Shown here: piece by piece, positions 1-7,447 of the stretch
How positions within the stretch are numbered: position 1 is the first letter of the stretch
Layout: the number at the start of each line of letters is the position of its first letter
From: Bacteroidaceae bacterium
Lineage (GTDB): Bacteria; Bacteroidota; Bacteroidia; Bacteroidales; Bacteroidaceae
DNA length: 23,772 nt
Direction: 5' to 3'
Assembly (NCBI GenBank): GCA_900769465.1
Contig: CAAGGT010000328.1
Location: forward strand, 1 to 23,772
Translations under genes and position numbers: made by a program
Notes under the pieces: generated by a model
The model's database searches: none
What the model was told of the DNA's origin: nothing
Seen by the model: the letters and a program-made list of their open reading frames with translations, nothing else

Positions 1-121
1 GGTTGAGGACTGCCGTAGAATGTTATGGCGAGCAAAAAACGAAGCCAATAATGGTTTGCTACTGATCCAATCCTTCCAATTAAAGATACTATATACCCAC
101 ACTAAATTTCTACTGAGCCGT
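1..121. other. Left-edge region with no supported gene
   Basis: No gene can be supported here. A plus-strand frame is open from base 2 to a stop at 140-142, with an internal ATG at base 20, but it is short, runs into the 3' end of the opposite-strand lipoprotein gene, and has no recognised domain. It could be the tail of a gene or repeat that begins outside the window. No hairpin terminator for the minus-strand lipoprotein gene was recognised. Confidence 0.3.
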
Positions 122-952
122 TTATTCTGCAGATGCCGATGAACGTGCCTCGCTTCTTTTAAGAAACTCCAGCATATAACGCGCCTCGTCAAGCATCTCC
201 TTGACCTTTTCAACAGCATTGATTGCCTGTGACAATTCAAACACACCGCGTATGGCTGCAGCATCCGATTCGCGCAAGGTGTAGCCGGCATTGCCGTTCG
301 CACCCGCAAGCTCCACACTCACCGCCCCCTGTGCCTCAACAATAAAGTCAACAAGGCCGGTATCCTCACCATACTTGAAATCACGACGTTCGTTGTTCAC
401 GCCCAGGTCCTTGTAGTTCCTTTCAAGGAAAGGCTTGTCACAGGAGACGTATGTCTCGCCCGACGACAGCTTCACCGTCTTGTGCCTTATGCTCTTGCCA
501 CGATAGAACGATGTCAGGTACATAGCCCCGTCCTCATACACACAGGCACGCAGGAAGTTGTTGAAGGGATTCTGCGAGATAGACTGCGAAGGAGCCGTAT
601 AGTACCCTTTGCTCTGATAACGCTTGTCCAAGTTAAAATCAAAGCCTGCCGCCAATGAATCGCGCACGGCAATGAGCGACTGCAGCTCGCCTTCAAAGAA
701 GGTCACATTACGCTCATTCTCCCTTATCATAGCATCACGTCGCAATTTCTCGGCCTCACGCAGTGTCTTGTAGGCCTTTGGCGAAACAATCTTTATACTG
801 TCGAGCAGAACGCGCACACTGTTGTATTTTCCATTTTCATACTCCACTCTTGCACGCGCCAGCAAATCCTCGGCAGGCGCTTCAACCTTTGACACACAAG
901 AGAGAAGCAGTAACGCCACAACTGCAGACATAGCAGCTTTGCCCAATTTCAT
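122..952 (-). CDS. Putative lipoprotein of unknown function
   Basis: This is a 276-residue protein starting at MKLGKAAM. It has a type II signal peptide with a hydrophobic core at about residues 6-17 and lipobox LLSC, giving a lipidated Cys19. Residues about 25-50 (ARVEYENGKYNSVRVLL) resemble one TPR-like helical hairpin, and residues 50-110 are charged and helical, possibly coiled coil. The C-terminal part has another predicted helical stretch. An upstream in-frame ATG at 997 would place the start before a perfect -7 box (986-993), so the internal start is preferred: it keeps the signal peptide at the N-terminus and leaves a leader of about 27 nt. The gene is divergent from the CCA-adding enzyme. 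I do not recognise a family. A periplasmic-face or outer-membrane-anchored lipoprotein is inferred from the lipobox only. Confidence 0.75.
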   Translation of the reverse strand: MKLGKAAMSAVVALLLLSCVSKVEAPAEDLLARARVEYENGKYNSVRVLLDSIKIVSPKAYKTLREAEKLRRDAMIRENERNVTFFEGELQSLIAVRDSLAAGFDFNLDKRYQSKGYYTAPSQSISQNPFNNFLRACVYEDGAMYLTSFYRGKSIRHKTVKLSSGETYVSCDKPFLERNYKDLGVNNERRDFKYGEDTGLVDFIVEAQGAVSVELAGANGNAGYTLRESDAAAIRGVFELSQAINAVEKVKEMLDEARYMLEFLKRSEARSSASAE

Positions 953-985
953 GATATTCCCCATAATACAATTGATATGTTTCTG

Positions 986-993
986 CAAAAGTA
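986..993 (-). promoter_or_regulatory. Bacteroidetes -7 box for the lipoprotein gene
   Basis: The minus strand reads TACTTTTG, an exact match to TAnnTTTG. A TSS about 7 nt downstream would give a leader of about 27 nt to the ATG at 952. A convincing TTTG -33 box at 19-21 nt spacing was not seen. Confidence 0.5.
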
Positions 994-1075
994 GCATTTA
1001 TAATCATTATTTGTGGCATACAGGCATTTTTTTTGCCCATAGAGGGTGTTTATTGAACAGTTTTAACAAGCATCG

Positions 1076-1107
1076 TTTTATTTATAGCTCCAAAATCCGT
1101 ATCTTTA
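1076..1107 (+). promoter_or_regulatory. Probable promoter of the CCA-adding enzyme gene
   Basis: The -7 box TATCTTTA (1100-1107) matches TAnnTTTG at all but the last base. TTTT at 1076-1079 lies 20 nt upstream as a possible -33 box. The TSS would fall near 1114, leaving a short leader to the ATG at 1131. Confidence 0.4.
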
Positions 1108-1130
1108 CAAACACAAATAAAAACAGAGCT

Positions 1131-2567
1131 ATGTACAGGCCGACAAGAGAAGAACTTTGCAAATTGCTTGACACACCAATCTTCCGCAAGATATCGGAAA
1201 CGGCAGACGAAATAGGCGTGGAGTGCTACGTCGTTGGCGGATATGTACGCGATATTTTCCTTGAGCGCCCTTCAACGGACATTGATGTCGTTGTCGTGGG
1301 TAAAGGCATTGAGATGGCACGCGCGTTCAGCAAGAAACTGGGCAAGGGGGCACATCTTGCCGTATATGCGAATTTCGGCACGGCACAGGTAAAGTACAAG
1401 GAACACGAAATAGAGTTCGTTGGAGCCCGCAAAGAGAGCTACAGCCACGACTCACGCAACCCCATAGTTGAGGACGGCACTCTTGAAGATGACCAGAACC
1501 GTCGCGATTTCACCATCAACGCAATGGCAATATGCCTTAACGCCGACCGTTTTGGAGAGCTTGTAGACCCGTTCGACGGAATGCTCGACCTTGAGGACCG
1601 CATAATAAGCACACCGCTCGAGCCCGGCATAACATTCAGTGACGACCCCTTGAGAATGATGCGTTGCATACGTTTTGCCACACAGCTCAATTTCCACATT
1701 GAGGAGGAGACCTTCCAGGCGCTTTGCGAAAACAAGGAGCGCATAAGAATAATTTCCCGCGAAAGAATCAACGACGAACTCAACAAGATTCTCCTTTCAC
1801 CCATACCTTCAAAGGGATTCATTGAGCTCGACCGCTGTGGACTGCTCGAAATAATATTCCCGCAGCTTGCAGCCATGCAGGGCGTTGAGACACGCAACGG
1901 ATACAGCCACAAGGAGATGTTCTACCACACCCTTGAGGTGCTTGACAACATTGCCAAGAACACCAACGACCTGTGGCTCCGTTGGGCAGCATTGCTGCAC
2001 GACATAGGCAAGCCCAAGACCAAGCGTTGGGACCCCGTACTCAAGTGGACATTCCACAACCACAACATCGTAGGCGAGAAGATGGTATTGAAACTGTTCC
2101 GCGAATACAAGATGCCGCAGAACGAGAAGATGCGCTATGTGGCAAAACTCGTTTCATTGCACATGCGCCCCATTGCCATTGCCGATGATGAGGTGACCGA
2201 CTCGGCCGTACGCCGTCTGCTGTTTGATGCAGGAGATGACATTGACGACCTGATGGTATTGTGCGAGGCCGACATAACATCAAAGAACGAGGTGCGCAAG
2301 AAACAGTTCCTCAACAATTTCCAGACAGTGCGCCAAAAGCTCAAGGACATTGAGGAGAAGGACCGCATACGCAATTTCCAGCCACCGGTGAACGGCGAGG
2401 AAATAATGCGTGTCTTTGGTCTGGCTCCCTGCGCCGAGGTGGGAACACTCAAGAGCGCCGTAAAGGATGCCATCCTCGACGGAGTAATTCCCAACAACCA
2501 CGACGCAGCACTGCAATACATCATCGAATGTGCTGCAAAAATGGGCATTACACCTTGTAACAGTTAA
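1131..2567 (+). CDS. cca: CCA-adding tRNA nucleotidyltransferase with HD domain
   Basis: This 478-residue enzyme adds or repairs the 3' CCA end of tRNAs in the cytoplasm. The N-terminal class II polymerase-beta-like nucleotidyltransferase domain has GGYVRD (residues 36-41) and the metal-binding pair in STDIDVVV (D50, D52), then RRDFTINAMA (from residue 124), a hallmark of the poly(A) polymerase/CCA-enzyme family. A tRNA-binding helical region follows, then an HD phosphohydrolase domain with LLHDIGKPKT (H290, D291). The open frame extends upstream to 822, but that extension crosses the promoter region and the divergent gene, has no family similarity, and is rejected; the ATG at 1131 starts just ahead of the conserved domain. 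The orphan tolC-like gene follows 19 nt after the stop. Family assignment is firm; CCA versus A-adding specificity cannot be told from motifs alone. Confidence 0.93.
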   Translation: MYRPTREELCKLLDTPIFRKISETADEIGVECYVVGGYVRDIFLERPSTDIDVVVVGKGIEMARAFSKKLGKGAHLAVYANFGTAQVKYKEHEIEFVGARKESYSHDSRNPIVEDGTLEDDQNRRDFTINAMAICLNADRFGELVDPFDGMLDLEDRIISTPLEPGITFSDDPLRMMRCIRFATQLNFHIEEETFQALCENKERIRIISRERINDELNKILLSPIPSKGFIELDRCGLLEIIFPQLAAMQGVETRNGYSHKEMFYHTLEVLDNIAKNTNDLWLRWAALLHDIGKPKTKRWDPVLKWTFHNHNIVGEKMVLKLFREYKMPQNEKMRYVAKLVSLHMRPIAIADDEVTDSAVRRLLFDAGDDIDDLMVLCEADITSKNEVRKKQFLNNFQTVRQKLKDIEEKDRIRNFQPPVNGEEIMRVFGLAPCAEVGTLKSAVKDAILDGVIPNNHDAALQYIIECAAKMGITPCNS

Positions 2568-2572
2568 CTTTG
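2565..2572 (+). promoter_or_regulatory. Possible -7 box for the orphan tolC gene
   Basis: TAACTTTG is an exact TAnnTTTG match that begins on the stop codon of the upstream gene. It would put the TSS only a few bases before the ATG at 2587. No good -33 box is present, so it may be chance and the gene may be co-transcribed with the CCA enzyme. Confidence 0.3.
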
Positions 2573-2586
2573 CAACAGGAACAACT

Positions 2587-3825
2587 ATGAAAAAGGCAAT
2601 TTTTATTCTTACCCTGATACTCTCAATTGCAACATCTACAGCACAGACCATATCATATAGCGAATATATGGAGCGTGTGCTTGAAAACAACATTGCACTC
2701 ACAGCCAAGAGGATGGATATTGAGATTGCCGATGCTGCAGTAATCGGCAGCAAGGTATATAACGACCCGGGCATTGCACTCACCTACACAAACAACGAGG
2801 ACTGGAGCAAGGGACTGGGACAGGGCATAGAACTTGAACTTAGCCGCACATTCACATTCGGTGTGCGCCGCAGCCGCATTGACCTTGCAGAGAGTGAGCG
2901 TACACAGGTTGTTGCACTGCTCGAGGAGTATATGCGAAATTTCCGTGCCGATGCCACCATAGCCTACCTTGAACACCTGCGTGCAGGGATGCTTCTTGAA
3001 GAGGCCACAAAGATACACCGCGACCTTTGCGAAGTTGCCGCCAACGACAGTATGAGATATATGCGTGGCGACATTGCACAGAGCGACTGGTTGGAGAGCC
3101 GTATGGCACAGGGCATTGCAAACAATTCAAGACTTGCAGCCGAGGCCGAGCTGCGCAACAGCGCCATAAAGTTGGGTTATTATATGGGCAACATGGAGAA
3201 TGCAGAGATGCTTGAGGGAAGCGGGACACTGGAAATCACAGCACAGGCAGCCGCGCTGGAACACTACACAGCCACCGCGCTGGAGCAGCGTGCCGACCTT
3301 GTCGTTGCACTGGGCAAAGCCGATATTGCCGTTGCAGCCCAGAAGTTCAACAAGGCACAGCGCCGTCCCGAGCTGGGTGTAGTACTTGGTGCCACATACA
3401 ACATTGCAGACCCCGATTTTACAACAATAAAAGCCGGTGTTGCAATGCCTTTGAAGTTCTCGAACCTGAACAAAGGCGCACGCCTGATGGATGAACTGAT
3501 GGTTAAACAGGCCAACATAGAGATAGAGGATGCCCGGCTGATGGTAACAGCCGAGGTAATGCAGGCATACAACAATTTCAAGTACGCGACAAAGCAGAGC
3601 GAGACCTTCTCAAGTGCCATGCTCAACGATATGCAGCTGGTTGTAGAAAGCAAGAGAAAAGCCTATGAAATGGGTGAGATTGCATTCCTCGACTATCTTA
3701 TTGTACAGCGCAACGAGAGCGAGATGCGTGGCGAGTATATTGATGCCCTCTTTGGCAAGGCCGTTGCCTGGGTTGAGCTGCAACGTTCGGTAGGGATTGA
3801 CCTCAAATTCGGAACAGAGAAATAG
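2587..3825 (+). CDS. TolC-family outer membrane efflux protein (orphan)
   Basis: This 412-residue protein starts at MKKAIFILTLILSIATSTAQ, a Sec signal peptide with likely cleavage after the AQ at residues 19-20. The mature part begins ISYSEYMERVLENNIALTAKR, the usual TolC/CusC-type opening helix. Two long helical repeats rich in A, E, L and R follow, separated by beta-barrel segments (for example GIALTYTNNEDW and GVAMPLKF), as expected for an outer membrane factor of the OEP superfamily. At 412 residues it is on the short, CzcC/CusC-like side. The track starts further upstream inside the CCA gene, but the signal peptide fixes the ATG at 2587. No fusion protein or permease gene is adjacent, so its partners are unknown. 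Metal-efflux involvement is a family-level guess. Confidence 0.85.
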   Translation: MKKAIFILTLILSIATSTAQTISYSEYMERVLENNIALTAKRMDIEIADAAVIGSKVYNDPGIALTYTNNEDWSKGLGQGIELELSRTFTFGVRRSRIDLAESERTQVVALLEEYMRNFRADATIAYLEHLRAGMLLEEATKIHRDLCEVAANDSMRYMRGDIAQSDWLESRMAQGIANNSRLAAEAELRNSAIKLGYYMGNMENAEMLEGSGTLEITAQAAALEHYTATALEQRADLVVALGKADIAVAAQKFNKAQRRPELGVVLGATYNIADPDFTTIKAGVAMPLKFSNLNKGARLMDELMVKQANIEIEDARLMVTAEVMQAYNNFKYATKQSETFSSAMLNDMQLVVESKRKAYEMGEIAFLDYLIVQRNESEMRGEYIDALFGKAVAWVELQRSVGIDLKFGTEK

Positions 3826-3837
3826 ACTGAGTATATA

Positions 3838-3877
3838 ATGAATAAAAGCGATACAGGCCGGTATCGCTTTTATTCAT
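3838..3877. terminator. Bidirectional hairpin terminator between tolC and the lpxH-like gene
   Basis: A perfect 17-bp stem (3838-3854 with 3861-3877) encloses a 6-nt loop (3855-3860). The left arm is rich in A and the right arm ends TTTTATTCAT, so it can serve both converging genes. It overlaps the TGA stop of the minus-strand gene at 3874-3876. Confidence 0.8.
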
Positions 3878-4638
3878 ACATCCTTACTCTCGCCTTCGAT
3901 GAAATATTTGCGTTCTATCGTCTTTCCGTCAAGAACGACATATGCAAAAGTAGATATCCAGTCACCCAGGAATATGCAGCGCGAGCTATCGCCTAATGGC
4001 AAGTCTACATCAATGTGACGGTGACCGAAAACAAAACAATCGACCGAATCGTGTTTTTCAAGATATTTTCTGGCGAACAGCACGCAATCCTCCTTGTCGG
4101 CACCCTGGAATGGCGTATCACCCTTCACCTTGTGCTTGAGCATACTATGCTGTGCCCATCTGTGCCCCATCCAGATGCTCCAACGCGGATGCAGCATAGA
4201 GAACATCCAACGCAGGAAACGACTGCGGAACATAGTGCGCAGCACCTTGTACCCATTTTCCTGCGAGAATTCATCGCCATGCGCAAGGAACACCTCTTTG
4301 CCATAAAGTTCCACAAGGCAAGGCTCACGATGTATTGTCACGCCACACTCCTTCTCCAGGTAGTCGAGACACCACTGGTCGTGGTTGCCGGTAAAGAAAT
4401 GCACCTCCACTCCCCTGTCAGTCAATTCGGACAGTTTTCCAAGAAAACGTGTGAACCCCTTTGGAACAACGTAGCGATGCTCATACCAGAAGTCAAAGAC
4501 ATCACCAAGCAGATAGAGTGCCGCCGCACGATCCTTTATCTTGTCAAGAAACGACACAATGCGACGTTCGTGAGTGCGACGGTGCTCAATAGCCCAAGAG
4601 CCCAGATGCACATCGGAGAGGATATATATCTTTTTCAT
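3874..4638 (-). CDS. lpxH: UDP-2,3-diacylglucosamine diphosphatase (LpxH-like metallophosphoesterase)
   Basis: This 254-residue calcineurin-like phosphoesterase probably cleaves UDP-2,3-diacylglucosamine to lipid X plus UMP in lipid A synthesis at the cytoplasmic face of the inner membrane. The metal-binding motifs are in order: SDVHLG with D9 and H11, GDVFDFWYEH (45-54), GNHD (84-87), AHGDE (119-123) and GHRH (205-208). The GDVFDFW block is typical of the LpxH/YbbF-type branch. An in-frame ATG 33 bases upstream is rejected because MKKIYILSDVHLG is the canonical opening; this start sits 13 nt after the stop of the SufT-like gene, as expected for the last gene of the operon. Exact substrate is inferred from family; other members of this branch exist in Bacteroidetes. 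Confidence 0.83.
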   Translation of the reverse strand: MKKIYILSDVHLGSWAIEHRRTHERRIVSFLDKIKDRAAALYLLGDVFDFWYEHRYVVPKGFTRFLGKLSELTDRGVEVHFFTGNHDQWCLDYLEKECGVTIHREPCLVELYGKEVFLAHGDEFSQENGYKVLRTMFRSRFLRWMFSMLHPRWSIWMGHRWAQHSMLKHKVKGDTPFQGADKEDCVLFARKYLEKHDSVDCFVFGHRHIDVDLPLGDSSRCIFLGDWISTFAYVVLDGKTIERKYFIEGESKDV

Positions 4639-4651
4639 AAAAAGTCCTTTT

Positions 4652-4963
4652 TCAAAGCAGACCAAGTTCAAGTTTTGCCTCCTCGGTCATAAGCTCCTGG
4701 CTCCATTCAGGTTCAAAGACGAGGTTCAGGTTCAAAGCTTTAACGCCTTCAATGGACTCCACCTTCATTCTCACATCCTCCATCATAAAGTCTGCGGCAG
4801 GACAGGTTGGAGCGGTCAAGGTCATATCTATATCCACCTCAAAATCATCGCTTACCTCAATACGGTAAATGAGTCCGAGGTCATATATATTGACAGGTAT
4901 CTCGGGGTCATACACTGTCTTTATCATCTCAACGATTTTCTCTTCTATTTCAAACTTTTCCAT
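4652..4963 (-). CDS. MIP18/DUF59-family Fe-S cluster assembly protein (SufT-like)
   Basis: This 103-residue protein is a single MIP18/DUF59 domain. It carries the diagnostic YDPEIPVNIYDLGLIY (residues 18-33) and TLTAPTCPAAD with the conserved Cys54. Related proteins (SufT, PaaD N-terminal region, eukaryotic MIP18) act in maturation or repair of Fe-S clusters in the cytoplasm. Length is normal for a stand-alone member. It lies 15 nt downstream of radC and 13 nt upstream of the lpxH-like gene, so it is almost certainly in the same transcript. No suf genes are adjacent, so a role in general Fe-S assembly is inferred from family alone. Confidence 0.88.
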   Translation of the reverse strand: MEKFEIEEKIVEMIKTVYDPEIPVNIYDLGLIYRIEVSDDFEVDIDMTLTAPTCPAADFMMEDVRMKVESIEGVKALNLNLVFEPEWSQELMTEEAKLELGLL

Positions 4964-4978
4964 ATCATCATCTCTTTT

Positions 4979-5674
4979 TTAGAGGCGTGCCTCATCGTTA
5001 TAACTGAAATATGCACCATCGGTGAGTACAATGTGGTCGAGCAGGCGTATGTTCATAACCTTACAGGCCTGGGCAAGACTTTCGGTAAGCCTGTCATCCT
5101 CGCGGCTGGGCTTTATATTGCCCGAAGGATGATTGTGGCACAACGCAATTGTCGTTGCACGTTTCATCAACGCCTCACGCATGACAAGCCGAATGTCGAC
5201 CACCGTTGCCGTGAAACCTCCCGTTCCAATGAGAACGTGGTCAATGACACGGTTCATACGGTTGAGCAGCATCACATAGCAACGCTCCACCGGAGAGTCG
5301 CACAATATAGGGTGAAAATAACGATACAGGTCGTGCGACGATGTTATCAGCGGTTGCTCCCCTTCGTTACCCTCGCGACGTTTCCACAGTTCACAGGCAG
5401 CCACAATGCTTATGGCCTTGGCCGGGCCTATTCCCCTGAAAGTACAAAGGTCATCAACCGACAGCTTTGCAAGTTCCGAGATACTGTTCCCGCAGGAGTC
5501 AAGGACGCGCTTCATAAGGTCGACAGCACTCTCCTCATCGTTTCCCGAACCAACGAGAATAGCCAGCAGCTCCGATTTGCTCAATGTCGAAATACCATTC
5601 TTTATGGCCTTCTCGCGCGGACGGTCATCGAGTGCCCACTCCTTGATGCTCCTTTTTTGCCTGTTCTCAACCAT
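4979..5674 (-). CDS. radC: RadC family protein (JAMM/MPN domain)
   Basis: This 231-residue protein has an N-terminal helix-hairpin-helix region (FRGIGPAKA, about residues 79-87) and a C-terminal JAMM metalloprotease-like domain with H180-N-H182-P-S-G and S190/D193, matching HxHx7SxxD. The protein is named RadC for a historical DNA-repair link, but its biochemical activity is not established. Its ATG shares one base with the TGA of the upstream glycosyltransferase (TGATG), suggesting translational coupling. The family length (about 220-230) matches, so the gene looks intact. Confidence 0.93.
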   Translation of the reverse strand: MVENRQKRSIKEWALDDRPREKAIKNGISTLSKSELLAILVGSGNDEESAVDLMKRVLDSCGNSISELAKLSVDDLCTFRGIGPAKAISIVAACELWKRREGNEGEQPLITSSHDLYRYFHPILCDSPVERCYVMLLNRMNRVIDHVLIGTGGFTATVVDIRLVMREALMKRATTIALCHNHPSGNIKPSREDDRLTESLAQACKVMNIRLLDHIVLTDGAYFSYNDEARL

Positions 5675-6669
5675 CAGCCTCTATTGTATATTTTCGTAAG
5701 ATTCTTCTTTGTCTCAAGCGGCTGCTTGAGAATCATCTTGAACCACATTGCCTTGAGAAAGCCTGTTCCATAGCCCGCAATCTGCACCGCAGCAGCAACA
5801 ACCGACAAGAGTGCTACCTTGAAGCTCCTGTTCTTGAGCAGCGAATCTACAAATATGAGCAAAGCATACAGCAACGGCAACAGCAGCAGCCAGGGACACA
5901 GGGGCGACGCAGCAAGCAATGCCACGCCAAACAGCAACAGGAGTGCCGGCGCGGTGTGTACAATCTTCAGCGAACCCGGATGCAGAATCTGCAACCATAT
6001 TCTCGCCTGACCGAAATTATTGACCTGCTTGAAGAATCGGCCCATATCGATGCGGCGTTTGTGATATACAAAGACCGGGCGTATGAGACGGATACTGAAG
6101 CCCGCATTGCGTATGCGTATGCTAAGGTCAATATCCTCGCCCATCATATCCTTGAAATCGCCCACCGTATCATAGACTTTCTTTGAGAAACCCATATTGA
6201 ACGTGCGGGGGCAGAATTTCTCCATCACAGCCTTTCCGCCACGTATTCCGCCTGTTGTCCAGAACGAAGTCATAGCGTGGCTGACAGCCTTCTGCATATC
6301 CGAGAACGAGCTGTCGGCTGCATCGGGGCCACCGAAACAATCGGCATAGTCACTTGCCATCTCGGCCTCGAGCTTCTCGAAATATGTAGGAGGCAATATG
6401 ACATCGGAATCAAAGAACAGCAGATAATCACCGTTTGCTCTCTGCATTCCGTAGTTACGAGTCTCGCTACGGCCGGAGTTCTCCTTGTAGTAATAGTGGA
6501 TAGTAAAAAAAGAACGATAGTGACCAAGCAAATGGTCACATCGTTCTTTTGAGCCATCCTCTATAATCAGCAACTCAAATGGTTTTACCGTCTGAGCCGA
6601 CAGGCTGTCAAGCAGTTCCTTAACCTCGCCTGGCCTGTTATAAACAGGAACAATTATAGAGTATAACAA
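5674..6669 (-). CDS. Family 2 glycosyltransferase, membrane-associated
   Basis: This 331-residue protein begins LYSIIVPVYNRP, the classic GT2 (GT-A fold) opening. It has the nucleotide-sugar and metal motifs IIEDGS (35-40) and FFDSDV (85-90), and the acceptor/catalytic block MGEDIDLSIRIRNAG (176-190). The C-terminus holds two or three hydrophobic segments (about 236-275 and 285-304), so it is probably anchored in the inner membrane and transfers sugars to a lipid-linked or envelope glycan. The start codon is TTG; no in-frame ATG lies just upstream and the GT2 core starts at once, so TTG is accepted. It heads a four-gene minus-strand operon with radC, the SufT-like gene and the lpxH-like gene. 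Donor and acceptor are unknown. Confidence 0.85.
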   Translation of the reverse strand: MLYSIIVPVYNRPGEVKELLDSLSAQTVKPFELLIIEDGSKERCDHLLGHYRSFFTIHYYYKENSGRSETRNYGMQRANGDYLLFFDSDVILPPTYFEKLEAEMASDYADCFGGPDAADSSFSDMQKAVSHAMTSFWTTGGIRGGKAVMEKFCPRTFNMGFSKKVYDTVGDFKDMMGEDIDLSIRIRNAGFSIRLIRPVFVYHKRRIDMGRFFKQVNNFGQARIWLQILHPGSLKIVHTAPALLLLFGVALLAASPLCPWLLLLPLLYALLIFVDSLLKNRSFKVALLSVVAAAVQIAGYGTGFLKAMWFKMILKQPLETKKNLTKIYNRG

Positions 6670-6700
6670 AACTTTATATTTTATTAAAGTTAAACTTGTC

Positions 6701-6810
6701 CATTAAAAAGTGGGAGAACAAGGCTTGCGGTAAAGGCGTAACACCGGAGTTTACTTTAGTAAATGAGGATTTACGACTTCCCGTATAACGCAGTTATCTC
6801 CTTTTTAATG
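6701..6810. repeat. 110-bp imperfect palindrome, MITE/REP-like
   Basis: The element has perfect 10-bp terminal inverted repeats (CATTAAAAAG at 6701-6710 and CTTTTTAATG at 6801-6810). It has nested partial inner pairing (CGTAA 6737-6741 with TTACG 6771-6775) and a central hairpin TTTACT-TT-AGTAAA (6750-6763). Reading frames across it are broken by stops. It fills most of the gap between efp and the glycosyltransferase gene. It could act as a transcript end or RNA structure for efp, or be a non-autonomous repeat; copy number cannot be judged from one window. Confidence 0.5.
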
Positions 6811-6818
6811 AGTCAAGA

Positions 6819-7385
6819 TTATGCCTTTACGCGACCAACATAAGAGCCGTCACGTGTATCAATCTCAACAAGCTCACCCTCGTTGATGAAGAGAGGAACG
6901 CGAATCTCGGCACCGGTCTCCACTGTAGCAGGCTTTGTTGTGTTTGTTGCTGTATCACCCTTCAAACCAGGCTCTGTGTATGTAATTGCAAGAACAACCT
7001 TCACAGGCATATCGGCATAAAGAATTGTCTCTGTTGAAGCATCGGTAACAACCTCGAGTGTCATACCCTCCTTCATGAAGGCAACACCGTTAATCTGCTC
7101 TGAAGCGATAGTCACCTGCTCGAATGTCTCCTGGTTCATAAATACATACTCCTCGCCCTCCTGATAGAGATACTGGTATGGACGACGCTCTACACGTACA
7201 TCCTCGAGTTTCTCACCGATGTTAAAACGGCGATCCAAAACATAGCCGTCAACAACATCCTTGAGCTTTGTACGCATAAATGTGTTACCCTTACCCGGCT
7301 TTACGTGCAAGAAATCGATACAGAAATACAGCTTGCCATCCATGCGGATTGCTGTACCTTTTTTAATGTCTTCTGCATTAATCAT
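6819..7385 (-). CDS. efp: Elongation factor P
   Basis: This 188-residue translation factor binds ribosomes stalled at polyproline and stimulates peptide bond formation. The N-terminal KOW-like domain (about 1-65) contains the tip loop HVKPGKGNTF with Lys32 at the position that is modified in many species. Two OB-fold domains follow (about 66-125 and 130-188). The C-terminal block VETGAEIRVPLFINEGELVEIDTRDGSYVGRVKA is split here as VETGAEIRVPLFINEGE then LVEIDTRDGSYVGR and is strongly conserved in EF-P. Length is normal and the start is immediate. It is apparently monocistronic, flanked by a palindromic element downstream and structured repeats upstream. No modification gene (epmA, epmB, earP, ymfI) is visible nearby. 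Confidence 0.96.
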   Translation of the reverse strand: MINAEDIKKGTAIRMDGKLYFCIDFLHVKPGKGNTFMRTKLKDVVDGYVLDRRFNIGEKLEDVRVERRPYQYLYQEGEEYVFMNQETFEQVTIASEQINGVAFMKEGMTLEVVTDASTETILYADMPVKVVLAITYTEPGLKGDTATNTTKPATVETGAEIRVPLFINEGELVEIDTRDGSYVGRVKA

Positions 7386-7433
7386 AAATCTATTATTTTT
7401 TGAATTAAACTATTACCTTCTCGAAAAACTTTG

Positions 7434-7441
7434 CAAATATA
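7434..7441 (-). promoter_or_regulatory. -7 box of the efp promoter
   Basis: The minus strand reads TATATTTG, an exact TAnnTTTG match. A TSS near 7427 would give a leader of about 42 nt. No clear -33 box was found. The box sits at the edge of the repeat block, and the second repeat copy contains the same TATATTTG. Confidence 0.5.
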
Positions 7442-7447
7442 GTTCAA

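Noticed and set aside
2..142. Plus-strand fragment at the left edge as a transposase tail
   Set aside because: The frame is short, shows no domain, and an open frame of this length is easily due to chance.
953..997. ATG at 997 as the start of the lipoprotein gene
   Set aside because: It lies upstream of the exact -7 box at 986-993 and would bury the signal peptide; the ATG at 952 gives a proper lipoprotein signal.
822..1130. N-terminal extension of the CCA-adding enzyme back to an ATG at 822
   Set aside because: It crosses the divergent promoter region and the opposite lipoprotein gene, and the conserved nucleotidyltransferase domain starts immediately after the ATG at 1131.
4574..5773. 399-codon plus-strand open frame
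   Set aside because: It is antisense to lpxH-like, SufT-like, radC and part of the glycosyltransferase gene, all of which have clear family motifs.
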